NCBI GenBank assembly: GCA_018524725.1
Contig: JAEUWP010000632.1
Span: forward strand, 62,001-126,000
Direction of reading: 5' to 3'
DNA length: 64,000 nt
Source: Podaxis mareebaensis
Lineage: Eukaryota; Basidiomycota; Agaricomycetes; Agaricales; Agaricaceae
Shown: piece after piece, positions 52,555 through 63,846 of the stretch
Layout: each line of letters begins with the position of its first letter
Numbering within the stretch: the stretch's first letter is position 1
The notes under the pieces: model-generated
Databases searched by the model: none
What the model was told of the DNA's origin: nothing
The model's input: only the letters and a program-made list of their open reading frames with translations
Made by a program: the position numbers and the translations under genes

Positions 52555-54272
52555 ATGACATCGCTGGGGGCGCGTACCTCCAGATGTCTATTCAACGTCT
52601 GCCACCGTAGCCTCCCACGTCCACCACTCGCGTTTGTGCAGCATTTTTCTACCTCGAATATCCAGCTCAAGGACCGGACGAAAGAAATCTTGCCAGACCC
52701 GAAGGACAAATGGAATTATAACAAGAGCTCTCTGAATGCTGAGCCTACACCAGGCCAAGTGGCACTCAAACAAGTCGACGCCAATATGCTGGAGCACGAG
52801 ACCATCCCACCCAAAGGGGTCAAGATGCTCGTTCGCGACTTCATCGAGGATTCTTTGTACAACCCCAATTACGGGTACTTCCCTAAGCAGGTCAACATCC
52901 TCGACACCCAGGGGACGTCGTTCGAGTTCTGGAAATTGCGGGACTCGACAGAATTTCAAGAGGAAGTGGCACGGAGGTACGCTACGTACGGTGCGGACAA
53001 ACACGACGGACCCGGGAGGCAGTTGTGGCATACTCCAACTGAGTTATTCAAGGTGAGTATCCACGAGCATCGCTTACTCCGAGATGCTGAGTTCAGGGTA
53101 TTCTCAGCCGTATTATGGCCAAGCCCTTGCACAGTGTCTCGTGTCCGAGTACCTTCTCAAGTACTTCCCATATGAGGACTTTGTCATCTACGAAATTGGC
53201 GCAGGAAACGGTTCGCTGGCCGAAAGCATCCTTGACTTCCTGAAGGAGTATTACCCTGATGTGTATGATCGTACACGTTATAATATCATTGAAATCAGCG
53301 GCAACCTCGCCAAGCTCCAGAAGAAGAGGCTCGCAAAGCATCACGGCAATGTCAAGGTCGTACACCAGAGTATCTTCCACTGGAAGACACGAGAGCCCGC
53401 ACCATGCTTCTTCCTGGCCATGGAAGTCATTGTAAGGGTTAATCCTCAATAGTTTGTTCGGGTTGTTCACTCCTTCGCTGCAGGACAACTTTGCCCACGA
53501 CGTAATCCGCTACGATCTTCGCACAATGAAGCCATATCAAGGCGTCGTAACGATCGACGAGCAAGGCGAATTCGATATGGTATTCTCGCCCGTGACGGAC
53601 CCATTGATCGCCTCCTTCCTCAGGATCCGCGACCGCCTAGGCCATAGTCCGCCCGTCCATACACTCCTTCGACGCTCAGACACTCTCCGCAAGATCTACA
53701 CCTCCCTTCCTTTTGCTCCTAACCTCTCAATAGAGGAATATATCCCCACTCGGTTACTCAGTCTCCTAAAATCTCTTCGAAGCCATTTCCCCCGACACCG
53801 TCTCCTATTATCCGACTTCTCATCTCTTCCCGACACCATTCCCGGTGTCAATGCTCCCGTTGTCCAGACGCGTTTCCGAAATATCACAGTCCCATGTTCG
53901 ACGCTTTTGGTCAGACAAGGTTACTTTGATATCTTCTTCCCAACGGACTTTGAGCGTCTGCGGGACATGTACGAGTACATACTATCTCAACCACACTCAA
54001 AGTTGATCGGGGGAATGTCGCCCTTGACGACGAGTTCGAGTCCTCTCTCGTTGGGAGCCGGGTTCTTTGACTCGTATCAACAAAAATCGAACCGACGTCC
54101 CCCCGTCGATGGGGTGACCTCTGCTAGTGGACTGCCTGTAGGGGAACGGAAGTCCAGCGTGTTCACGCATGCGGAGTTTATGGAAACCTATGCGGACTTG
54201 AGCAAGACTACGCTGCGGAATGGAGAAAACCCGCTGCTTGACTTTTATAAGAACGTCAAATTCTTATTTTAA
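52555..54272 (+). CDS. NDUFAF7/MidA-type arginine methyltransferase (mitochondrial complex I assembly)
   Basis: By homology, dimethylates an arginine of the complex I subunit NDUFS2 during assembly. The N-terminus MTSLGARTSRCLFNVCHRSL...VQHFSTSN is a typical basic, Ser-rich presequence. MidA-family blocks follow: VKMLVRDFIEDSLYNPNYGY and F; LWHTPTELFK joined by an intron to PYYGQALAQCLVSEYL; SAM-binding motif I YEIGAGNGSLAESILDF; YNIIEISGNLAKLQKKRL; FFLAMEVI joined to DNFAHDVIRYD; then FDMVFSPVTDPLI and FPRHRLLLSDFSSLP. The C-terminal part carries FTHAEFMETYADLSKTTLRN and GENPLLDFYKNVKFLF. Three exons, about 550 residues. Complex I is retained in this lineage, consistent with presence of the factor. 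Confidence 0.9.
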
Positions 54273-54394
54273 TCATCTGGGTATTGTCTTTGGCAGGATA
54301 AATACGGTCGCTGCGCGCGTAATAGAAAGGATGTTCAGAGGGACCATTGGCTGGATATTGCCCAGAAAAGTTGGCTAAGTATTTTATCCAGCAC

Positions 54395-55463
54395 TTAAAT
54401 TTTGCGCAGAATGTACAAGTAATAATGAAAAGCCTCGCCTAGAGCTTTGATTTCCAGTGTGGTGTCAGGTTTCGTTAGGTATCGTCGGCGGAAGTGAGGT
54501 TGTCCGAAAGTCAAGTAGATGAAGGTTCCCCCTTTCCGGAGTACTCTTCCTCTCTTGTTGGCTCTCGGTGTTACTAAATTGGTGTTATGGCTCACCGGAG
54601 AGTCTCGTCAACTTCTTTGTTACAGTCGTGAACGACTTGTTCCGGTGGATCCTAGACAGTGGTATCTCAGCAGTTGTTAGCCGGGTCGGAATTGGGTACT
54701 TGCCCAGACGTCACCCTTCGCAGTCATCATGGCGTCCATCGTGCCTTTGGAACACCATCAACGCCATTTCATAAGGACTCATTAAGTACGACCCACCCTT
54801 ATCAATTGCGACATCAAACGATTCGTCGTTGAATTTCAGGTGTCGGACGTCCATTTCATGCCCTGTGGAAATCCTGCTGAGCTATCCACGATCCCGAAGT
54901 ACAAGGCTATGGTCATGTACATTCCATCTCCGGTCGAACTTGCCCATGTCGTTGTTTCATTTTCTCAATCAACACGCCGGAATACTACCCAGGGAAAAGA
55001 AACTGCTTTGATTCCACCCGCACATTTGAAGCAAGTTGGAGAAGAACGTACGTCTGTGTTGACAATATTCTTATAACCATCCTCCCACATCTAGTGTAAC
55101 GATATCACTCAGCTTGATTCGCTTGTTCGACCCAAATTGAGAAGACGCACATCTTCGGAGAGCTTCGAATTTCCACATCCTAGCATAATAATTCTTGACG
55201 ACTTGTCCGGAATGAGTTCGTGGAGGATTTCAGCTAGATCTTTGTAAGACTTGAACCAGTCGAAACCATCATCCTCATCCTCCCTGAGACGCTGAGGTTA
55301 GACGTCAGAAACCAGCTGGACTAGCCGAACAAACTGTGAGTATCTTTGATTCCTGCCAATGCATCAGATTCAGCACCTTCGTCATTCATCAAGGAGTGAT
55401 CGCGTACCAGTATTCTTTGGTGCCGTATTCTTCGTTCCGCGCTGGAAGGACGTCTTTGGACAT
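54395..55463 (-). CDS. METTL13/EEF1AKMT4-like lysine methyltransferase
   Basis: A small seven-beta-strand methyltransferase spread over seven short exons, found by following splice sites. It starts MSKDVLPARNEEYGTKEYWE, then DDGFDWFKSYKDLAEILHEL. The family-specific SAM motif I is RIIMLGCGNSKLSEDMWEDG, then YKNIVNTDYSGVLIEKMKQR. After that come DVRHLKFNDESFDVAIDKGT and MDAMMTAKGDVWDPP. The C-terminal strand block is TLRVLRKGGTFIYLTFGQPH, with FRRRYLTKPDTTLEIKALGE after it, ending YILRKI-stop. GCGNS and IDKGTxDA are diagnostic for the group that methylates lysine on translation factor eEF1A; the substrate here is inferred. Introns are 37-115 nt, all in frame. Convergent with the NDUFAF7-like gene, 122 bp apart. 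Confidence 0.88.
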
Positions 55464-56094
55464 GTTGCACTGCTGATTCCGAGTGTTTGAGGCCAAACCT
55501 ACCAATTCGTCGAGAGATAATCTGACGGCGAAAGCGGGCCGGATCAGTTATTCCAAGTTATTACCTGTCGTTACTTGGCAAAGGAAGCAGGGCCTATCGA
55601 CGGGCTATTATCACAATCATCTTCTCTCGGGTTACGGCTACCTATGTTACAATCCCTACGTTTCGTATTTAGAAGAGCTACAGACACAACAACCCACTGC
55701 TTTGCCAAGGAATCTCCGCAACAGGCTACCCTACTCCTGTATTGTGTCAATCTCCAGGAGGAATCTCGAACCATCCTTGTGCGTGAACGTGAGTGTAGCC
55801 AATGCCAGAAGCTTGATGAGGGTGATATACATAGTCTAAAAGTGGCCCTGGATACTTTTAGCTTTTGAATAGTTAGTGCCCCCGGCTGACATATGAGCTC
55901 AAGTCTGTCAGCAAATGGAATATATTGAGGTTGGAGGTGCGTAACCCAGGCAGTTGAGCGCTGGCTTTCCATCATCGTCTTACTATCATCGTATAACACA
56001 GATTTATTAAATATCCGAGATGCGCATCCATAAGTTATTGTCCATGTGAACCCGTACACATACACAAAATAGGGTATCCTGGAAATATCTATGC
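55464..56094. other. Intergenic region
   Basis: 631 bp between the carboxypeptidase 3' end and the methyltransferase start, both on the minus strand. Short open frames only, none family-like. Confidence 0.4.
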
Positions 56095-58385
56095 CTACAA
56101 GAAAGTCAACGTTGCAATGAGGGTAAGTACAGTAGCCAGTAGTTGTGGGAGGGCAAGCTTCAAGGCGGGAGAGGAGCTGGCTTTCCCACCAGTGCTTGAG
56201 CTAAAGCCATCACTGGAGATGGATTGGTTCGCCATAATCTGGTTAAACATCTGAAATGCTGCTTGACCTACTTCGAGGTTCCCGAACTAGAACAGAGTAA
56301 TCAATAAAGAGAGCTAGATACTAGCGGAAGGAACGGGAGTGCTCACCGAGTATGCGGGAACTTCATGTCCGGCGCCGAAAATCCGGAGATACGAGAAGAT
56401 ACCGGCATTCTTGTATAGGCCTGCTGTCTGCCCAGCGACAGTAAAAGTCTGGAAATCCTGTCGACGGTACTCGTCGGAGAAGCTCATGTTAAGTGAATCG
56501 ACCTGAATTCGGACATAAGTTCGACGTTTTCACCAACACAAATGCGCCACATTCACCATTAGCTCAATGCCTTGGTAATTAACAATGAAATCCTAGAAAG
56601 GGCGGATGTTCAGATAGTCGAAGGATAAGGTAACATAAATAACGTACAGCATCCCCGACATAGATCAGGGTCCGCACACCGGCATTAATGACACTCTCCA
56701 AGTCGGGACGGGAGTCTCTCATCCAGTCACCTATGAGCCCTGAGCCCCTGATATGTTCTGGAAGGGTTGGAAAACGTACCTGTTAGCGCGAAATTAATAT
56801 AGACAGTCTCATTTGTCATTGTCCAGTTGGCCTCAGCGCCAATACTGGATAACACAGAGTTCAGATAGACCTCTGGATCGCGGGGATACGGATCGGAGGG
56901 TGGATTTGGAGTGAAATAAGGCTGATAAACACAGACGATTAGTACGTTATTCAACGTCTGGAAAGAGTGCCGTGTTACATTGATATCTTGTACGAGGGGT
57001 GCCACGATATTCGTGTTACAGAAATCTTGTGCATCAGCGCACACGGCATCCGTTCCGTTATTATTGCAGGCAGAAATCTGAAAATGTTAATGGACATGAG
57101 TTTGATTTAGTCGAAACTGACTGACAAACCTTGTCTCGACAACCGTTGGAACGTGTCCAAGAAGCATTGGCGAGGGCAACAGCCTCGGGGTCGAATGTAC
57201 GATATGTATTGTTGGCTGCATAGTTTATAATGCCTTGGTATTGTGGTATAGGGCTCTAACGATTAGATGAGCACCGGAAAGCATGGTAAATTTTACAGAA
57301 GACGACTGACCGTTAGACCGTTTCCAATCCCCAAAGTCTTGAGGTTCAGGGTTAATCCTGATAATCGACCAGCAGCAATAGCTGCGTTTTGAGACAAAAA
57401 GTATCTGTGGAAAGTGCTGTTAGTTCTTCAGCAGTAATGTAAGAAACCAATCCACTCACAATGCAAAAGCCGGACCATAATGACCACCATAACTGGGAAC
57501 CAGTTGAAGATGAACTTCAATTTAGGAAAGCAGGAGAGACAACGCACGACTCAGTCCAAATAGCTAAATCTCGGTTCTGGTATCGCGAGAATTTCGAATC
57601 GGAAAGCCATATCTGCATGAACGTCCAGATATCGCGGGCGGCATCAGGCGAAGTCCCAACCGTCCGGTTCCCAGACGAAAAGCCGACCCCGACCGGTTGG
57701 TCAATGTACAGTATGTTCGCCCTTTCGTTCCAGGAGAAGGGATTCAAGGATACAGTGTCACTGTTGTTATTGATACGACAGGGTCCATGCTCTTGAGTCA
57801 GGCCTATCATGCTCGAGCTTCCAGGCTGGAGGTTGCATCAGAAGATTAATATTCGCGCGTATAGATCCAAACAGCAATGGCTGCTTACTCCGCCATTGAA
57901 CCAGAGGGCGAGAGGGGCAGTATCAGGATTGTTACGAGCAGCAAAGAACCAGAACCTGTCCATAGCATATAAAAGGATCGCACGAACATTCCAAACTTGA
58001 TCACTTACCAAATACTTCCATCCTCACTAATATCCGCATAACCAGACGCTTGGTACACCCCCGTCGTTGTTTCTGTTCAACGTGTTGTGGGTAAAAAAAA
58101 AAAATAGAGGGCACTGCATTAGGACCACAGCGATTAAACATATTAGGGGAAGCATCACCCACCACAAACCCCAGAATTTTCCACCACGCCTCGTAATTGG
58201 TTAGGAACGCGCTGAATGTTTGGGCTAGCGGCACCGCTGGTCACGAGGACCCTCGAAGTGGGGGGCTCCTCACTAGAATCACCACCAACACCACCTAAAA
58301 TACCATCCACAACTGGTACCTGACCAGCTTGGACTTGGATGCTCAAGATCGATATCACCAGAGCCAACACATGGCGCAACTTCAT
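56095..58385 (-). CDS. Serine carboxypeptidase (S10), probably secreted and GPI-anchored
   Basis: Removes C-terminal residues from peptides. MKLRHVLALVISILSIQVQA is a signal peptide. S10 landmarks follow: ETTTGVYQASGYADI; FWFFAARNNP; oxyanion motif LWFNGGPGSSSMIGL; ILYIDQPVGVGFSSGN; nucleophile in TESYGGHYGPAF, joined across an intron with Thr in place of the usual Gly before Glu; TLGIGNGLT; the Asp region LIYVGDADFIVNYQG; and the His region IFGAGHEVPAYSF. Cys residues and several NxT/NxS sequons fit an extracellular enzyme. The C-terminus is a Ser/Gly-rich linker (DGFSSSTGGKASSS) and a hydrophobic end (LPQLLATVLTLIATLTFL), the layout of a GPI-anchor signal. Around ten introns; the catalytic triad is intact. 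Confidence 0.92.
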
Positions 58386-59139
58386 GGTCGACTAGAGTTA
58401 GGGTTACTTAGGGGAGAAAGGGGGGAGGTGGAGAAACGAAGCAGGCTGTTCCCGTAACATGGGTTGAGCCGAAATAGGCCACTGCGCCTCGGCCTGTTGT
58501 GATGAACGTCGGCGCGTGAGTTGGAAAGTTAGGGCTGTGTGATGGTTGAGGGGGCAGCCCAAAAATGGACTAGGGTATTTGGGAATGCCGTGATGAGAGT
58601 CACCGAGTTGGATTCCTGATGGGTACTTATGAGCGCAGAACAATTGGGTGATGAAGGGAGGGGTACTACACTGTCGACATTATTTATACATCGGCGGAAT
58701 ACTACACAATACACAAGTAATGCAGCTGTGGGGGCAGGGTGGACAGAGGGTTCTCGACCCATTGACAGGTGCACACACGCAGTGGCGAACAATCTGCAGG
58801 CACGAGGGGACCCAAGCAGTCATATGAATGGATATACGAGGAGGCAAACGAGGCCAACAGAGTGCAACCACTACTTAGGATAGAGCGCTTTCATCGAATC
58901 ATCACGAGGCTATGAGAATGAAATCAAACTAGCGTGCAACCTCAACCGAGTATCCCTGGGCTCGGTAAAAGCCTCGGAGACAAACTCGGATATTTGGGCT
59001 CTGTACCAAGGTAGCGCGACACGGGACGAATCCTGCTGTGCTAGATCGACGAATCGTTGTTCATGAACGTTCAATATCAATCCCAGGAAGAATCATTGAA
59101 GTTGATATCTATTTCGATCTAAATAAGCCATCAGCAAAA
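58386..59139. other. Carboxypeptidase promoter and 3' region of BTB gene
   Basis: 754-bp spacer. It holds the carboxypeptidase 5' region (minus strand reads leftward from 58385) and the 3' end of the BTB gene. No further feature recognised. Confidence 0.4.
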
Positions 59140-60108
59140 TCAAATTGTTACACGAATGGTAACACGCACCGAGGCCAATTCCTTCTCAATTTCTACCGCC
59201 AATATCTCCGAGAAAGTCTCTAAGTCTGTGGCTGCTCTTGGCCCGCATGTTGGGCAACGTTGGGCATTCGCGACAGCCTTCTCCCTCAAGTCAAACTTCT
59301 TCACTGAAACACCCCACGGGCGCTGCTGGAGTTCAGCCGCGACGGTCTGGATCCATTCTACGAACCATTTGCGAGATTCGGGGTATCCTGTATCCCTCCT
59401 CGCTCTTGCACCAGTCCCGGGGCACCTTTGACAGACGACCCAGATCCACTCGTCATCAAATTCAGCCAAGGCAGGCTGCATTTTCGCCCGAGAAGCAGCA
59501 ACTTCACCGCAGATCCGGTGATACTGCTGCAGCCTGTGATATGCAGCAGCAGTGATATGGACAAGCTCTTCAAAATAGGAAGAGTTCATCATCGGCTGAC
59601 GGAGGGTATGTCGCGCCGCTATCTTAGCCTCTGCCACCCATCCAAATCGACACGCAATGGCAAATACTCTCAACGGCTGAGATTCAACGAAACGGGGCTC
59701 CACGATGGTCTTCTTCGCAAACCGCTTGACTCCGTCCATTTCAAATTTGAACGCCGCCTCCGTGACTGATTGCAACTCCTGTAAGGACGATAATCGGGGC
59801 ACATCCAGAAGCGCGATGGGGTAGCAAAACTGCAACAGCAGATGAAGCGTCCGTCTATCCTCCGACATTTGAATGACAGGTACACCATCCTCAAGCTCCT
59901 CGACGTAGACAGGGGAATTTGGTTGAGGAAGAGTAAAGATCATGGCGAAGAACGGCGATGCCAATGATAGGAATAATTTGAAGACTCGGAAGTCAACAGG
60001 CTCCTTGTCCGAGGAACGGAGGATGACATCGGCGTCGGGGTGATCGAAGGGCTCTGGCGCCATTATGGTAAGTCTGGGCGGCCTTGAGGGCGTGGACTGT
60101 CTGGACAT
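59140..60108 (-). CDS. BTB/POZ domain protein
   Basis: A single-exon frame of about 320 residues. I start at the ATG at 60108 (MSRQSTPSRPPRLTIM) because the longer frame would begin with TTG. The BTB domain spans residues about 20-125: FDHPDADVILRSSDKEPVDF, VFKLFLSLASPFFAMIF, then the strand VPVIQMSEDRRTLHLLLQFC and YP. A helical BACK-like part follows (FKFEMDGVKRFAKKTIVE...RVFAIACRFGWVAEAKIAAR). The end has a possible metal site formed by CQRCPGTGARAR and CPTCGP. Such BTB proteins form large families in Agaricomycetes and may act as cullin-3 adaptors; the role here is unknown. Confidence 0.85.
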   Translation of the reverse strand: MSRQSTPSRPPRLTIMAPEPFDHPDADVILRSSDKEPVDFRVFKLFLSLASPFFAMIFTLPQPNSPVYVEELEDGVPVIQMSEDRRTLHLLLQFCYPIALLDVPRLSSLQELQSVTEAAFKFEMDGVKRFAKKTIVEPRFVESQPLRVFAIACRFGWVAEAKIAARHTLRQPMMNSSYFEELVHITAAAYHRLQQYHRICGEVAASRAKMQPALAEFDDEWIWVVCQRCPGTGARARRDTGYPESRKWFVEWIQTVAAELQQRPWGVSVKKFDLREKAVANAQRCPTCGPRAATDLETFSEILAVEIEKELASVRVTIRVTI

Positions 60109-60519
60109 CGTCAAAAATGAAGAGTTACATCTAGCCGTGGGACACTGAGTAACTGCTGGTCTGCGTGGACATCACGAGAGTGCCTCGAGGCGTTCATTGG
60201 CATCTTGCTATTTATGGAATCAGGAACACATCTGGAGCCCCGATGGGAGACCGAGGCTCAGCGCTCAGCACTCAAGTATTATGAAGCTCCTGTAGGACGC
60301 CACTGGAATCGAGATCGAGGTAGAACAAGTATAATACAATGTCATATGATATTCACAGCTATTCCGAAAATGATAACAGTCATACAGTATGTTAAACGAA
60401 GAGATAATGCCCCAAATCCTACTAATGCGAAGAATATGTAAATGTTCTAAAGCGCTCAGTTGCAACAGTACAAGCGTTCGGAACGCGCGGGGTGACAAAA
60501 AGATGCACTCGAACTAGTG

Positions 60520-61516
60520 TCATGTCTCTGTCTTCACCTGAACGTCAGGACTCCTGATGGAAGAAGGTCCATCCAACGAGTCAGTTTCAACTCTTCGCGC
60601 AATCTTGGTCGGGGGTTCATTTTCGGCGCATCTATCATCACAATCGCCCTCTGTCCGCGGTCGTTTCTGAGGACGCTCATCAGTGGTCGGATGGGGCCAT
60701 GGCGCTGGAACCGTGAGATGCGCTGGCGGAACCGATTCAGCGGCCAGTGCTGCGGAGTGATCAACTCCTGTAGACGGGCGAGACATATGGGAAGTTGATC
60801 TAAGTCTATCGGGAGATGAAGCGTGTATCATAGTTTGGATGATTGCCCTACGTAGATAATCATTCAGAATCGGCGGTTGCGCGGTGAGACAAAGATCATA
60901 CTTACTGTTGTCGTTGGAAACCGTGGCTTAGCCTGAGGTAATCCTTCTGAATCATGTCTCGTTGTCGAGAAACCAGGAGAACCTGATCCTTTGCCGCTCG
61001 GGATAGTTCCAGAAGTCCGAGAGTCGCCGCTGAATGAACTTCTGCACGCTTCCGCCACATAAAACAATTATGTCGCAGCGCCTCGTTCTCGGCACGAAGT
61101 CTGGCAATCTCGGTTGATAGGTTGTTTGATGGTTCCGAGGACGAGGGGCCGGACTTTTCGGGTTTCGGTGACGGGAGGTCAAGGTAGACTTTGCGAATGC
61201 TGGGCGTTAAGTGCGGTCGAAGGTGAGGGGGTACGGTGGACAGATCGAGGGGTGCTAGTACAGAAGGTGAGTAAAAAAGTAGGCGCTAGTAAAGACTACA
61301 AGACTCACCTAGAAAATACTGTGAACGGCATGTTGGGCATACGTGCAAAGTGGAATAAGGTTGAACAGCCTGGACTGCTCTCTTGAGGCAGTCCTGACAA
61401 AATACGTGCCCTAGTTGAAGAATTAGCACATCAGGTAAGGTAAGGCAGTTGATCAATATACCACAAGGTAACGACACTGGCGAATTCAAGTCCTCTAGGC
61501 AAATGTAGCAAGACAT
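60520..61516 (-). CDS. RING-finger protein with coiled coil
   Basis: Starts MSCYICLEDLNSPVSLPCG; a 51-nt intron joins to HVFCQDCLKRAVQ and VCPTCRSQYFL. The result is a C3HC4 RING at the extreme N-terminus, as in E3 ubiquitin ligases. A second exon block reads DLSTVPPHLRPHLTPSIRKV and then a coiled coil (STEIARLRAENEALRHNCFM, LELSRAAKDQVLLVSRQRDM). The C-terminal region is Pro/Ser-rich and acidic with a nuclear-type basic patch (RPQKRPRTEGD) and ends DVQVKTET. Roughly 270 residues with three introns. The ATG at 61516 is used since the frame upstream starts only with TTG. Similar N-terminal RING plus coiled-coil proteins are common in Agaricomycetes; no specific substrate is known. Confidence 0.85.
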
Positions 61517-62888
61517 TGTCAAACGATCAGGAGGGAGACCGGGAGGGAAAGGATAGAGTATGTGGTGAGTGTGAACAACGAGCCGGCGGGTTTTATGGGT
61601 CGCAAAGAACTTAATGAGCTCAAGTCAGAGATTTGTCAAGGCCCTGATCATGGGCTACGCCTGTTCAAGGTTCCTTACGCACATTCTGGCACCAGACTGG
61701 AAACCACACCCAGCTAAAGAATAAGCGAACCGCTCCGGAATCATCCAGTCCGGGGACACGTTTCCAGAACCGAGCTGTGGGCTGTTGGGGGGTGGGATGA
61801 TGACAATTCGCGATCCTTTGCGTTTTTCGATTGCGCTAGGGTCGAGTGCGTCGGAGGTTCACAAAGACCGCGTTGAGACCCATTACAGATGCTTCCAGAT
61901 TCGGAAGCGGATGAAACTTTTTTAAATGTGTTGCGAAATTGTTTGTCAGTTGCGGTTAGGAGACATGGGTGGGTCGACGACTCGCGGTCACAAGTTCTAG
62001 GCAACATTAGTCACATGGGTGAGACCAGGCCGACTGGTAGAACGCATGAATTCCAGAACTTACCAGCCTTCCCCCGTCTCCGATTTTATAAGACGCCACA
62101 GTATGGACGCCGTTTTACTTGGTGTATCCTCCGCTGTCAATGAGATTCAATATCCCCGATCCGTAATCATTTGTGATCGAATCCAATTTGGAGCACGCCT
62201 AATTCGGTAACTCTGGGTGCGGAGCAGTTTTGCGACCGACGTTGCATAAGCTGGCAGGAGATGAGAACTCAGAATGTTGTGAGAGTTCACGCCTGGTTAC
62301 GAAGCTGCTTGAGCTGGTTTGAAATCGGGTTGCTTCGTCATCGGTTGCAGTCAATACAATGGCCTTGGAGTTGATTTAGCTTGCCAACAACCGTCCTCAG
62401 GTGACTCACTAATGACATCCCGAAGCTGATATGTGCCACCTTACGGTAGATCAGTTGTATTTACGGGATTGGGGATCCGTGTCCGTGGTGTGTGATTGTA
62501 AAATCCATGTTCGCTAACTGCTTCCCGATCCGCGGTAGCCAACTGTAACATTAAAACGTAGGGGGCTCAGACACATGACAAGCACACGGGAATGACGCAA
62601 CTACTAAATATTGAGAACTCACATCGTCTGAGGTGGTGAGGTGTGTAATTGATTAGAACAACGGGTGAGTAAGAGATCCATCGGACATTGCGTGGGTGAC
62701 GAGCCACGTGACGTGACTGACGTTGGATGTGAAATTTGCGTCACGTGAAGCCAGTGTCGGAATGATCTGTGATGAATTATGCAGCACTGGAAAATAAGGT
62801 TCAGCCACCGTCGGCGTGACCGTCCCATACAGGGAGGTGTATACTCATCGTAAGGTAAGAACAGCGACAGACCACCAACGCCGACAAA
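61517..62888. other. Long intergenic region upstream of RING gene and RPL11
   Basis: 1.37 kb between divergent genes, the largest gene-free interval on the right side. The last 200 bp are the RPL11 promoter with paired CACGTG sites. The rest shows only short, unconvincing frames. No transposon ends or RNA gene were seen. Confidence 0.45.
62705..62747. promoter_or_regulatory. Paired CACGTG motifs upstream of RPL11
   Basis: Two CACGTG palindromes at 62705-62710 and 62742-62747, the second inside TCACGTGA, about 140-185 bp before the RPL11 start codon. CACGTG is bound by bHLH proteins such as Cbf1. Their spacing of 37 bp and promoter position suggest a working element, but this is inferred. Confidence 0.45.
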
Positions 62889-63599
62889 ATGGTGAGAAGT
62901 GATAACCTATGCCGGTACTTGGATCAATGCTGATACTGCTTCTATGAAATCTAGGCCGACCAAAAGACAACAACGCCCTCCAACCCTATGAGGGAACTCC
63001 GCGTCGACAAGCTCGTGATCAGTATGTTCGGCGATTGCGAAGAACTATCCTGAAGTTCAAAGCTGACCTACTCTCAACAGACATCTCCGTCGGTGAATCT
63101 GGTGATCGTCTGACCCGTGCCTCCAAGGTGTTGGAACAGCTCACTGGCCAAACTCCCGTCACCTCAAAAGCCCGCTACACCGTCCGAACTTTCGGTATCC
63201 GTCGTAACGAAAAGATCGCCGTTCATGTCACCATTCGTGGCCCCAAGGCTGAGGAGATTCTGGAGCGTGGGTTGAAGGTGAAGGAGTACGAGCTGCGACG
63301 CAAGAACTTCTCGGATTCCGGAAACTTCGGTTTCGGTATCCAGGAACATATCGATTTGGGCGCTCGTTATGACCCCAACATCGGTATCTTCGGTATGGAC
63401 TTCTATGTTGTCATGGGCCGACCAGGCGATCGGGTGACACGGAGGAAGGCGAAGAAGGCCCGCATCGGTTTCTCTCACCGCGTCAAGAAGGAGGATACGA
63501 TGGCGTGGTTCAAGCAGCGTTTCGATGGCATCATCCTCGTATGTTGTCCTCGCTTCTATCTATCAGTCCTTCTCTCTAATTACATTTACCAAGAAATAA
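62889..63599 (+). CDS. RPL11: 60S ribosomal protein L11 (uL5)
   Basis: A 5S-RNP component of the large ribosomal subunit. Exons: 62889-62891 (ATG alone), 62955-63021, 63081-63538, 63594-63599 (one Lys codon and TAA). The protein starts [20 protein letters not shown], then [20 protein letters not shown] and [20 protein letters not shown]. The uL5 signature is [20 protein letters not shown] with [14 protein letters not shown] after it, ending [14 protein letters not shown]. 177 residues, the normal family length. The last intron (63539-63593, GTATGT...ACCAAG) is inferred because reading on past GIIL would add about 100 unrelated residues. First and last exons of 3 and 6 nt are easily missed by automatic annotation. 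Confidence 0.95.
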
Positions 63600-63846
63600 A
63601 CATCCAAAACCTCTCCTACACTCACCCTGCGTCACTCATGCTTTCCTATGACATTTTATACTCTATGCATGTGTTACGTATGCGCCATGAACGCAGCTTT
63701 TTCTCTCGATATCGGATGAGGAAGTTCCAGCGATCTTTGTTAGCCTCGGTGGTTTGCTTTCACAATAATGATATACGTCCGGGGTCCTTGCGGAAAACAT
63801 TACAATGTCCTATAAATACCACTACGGTTACAACGTCGGGAAATGT

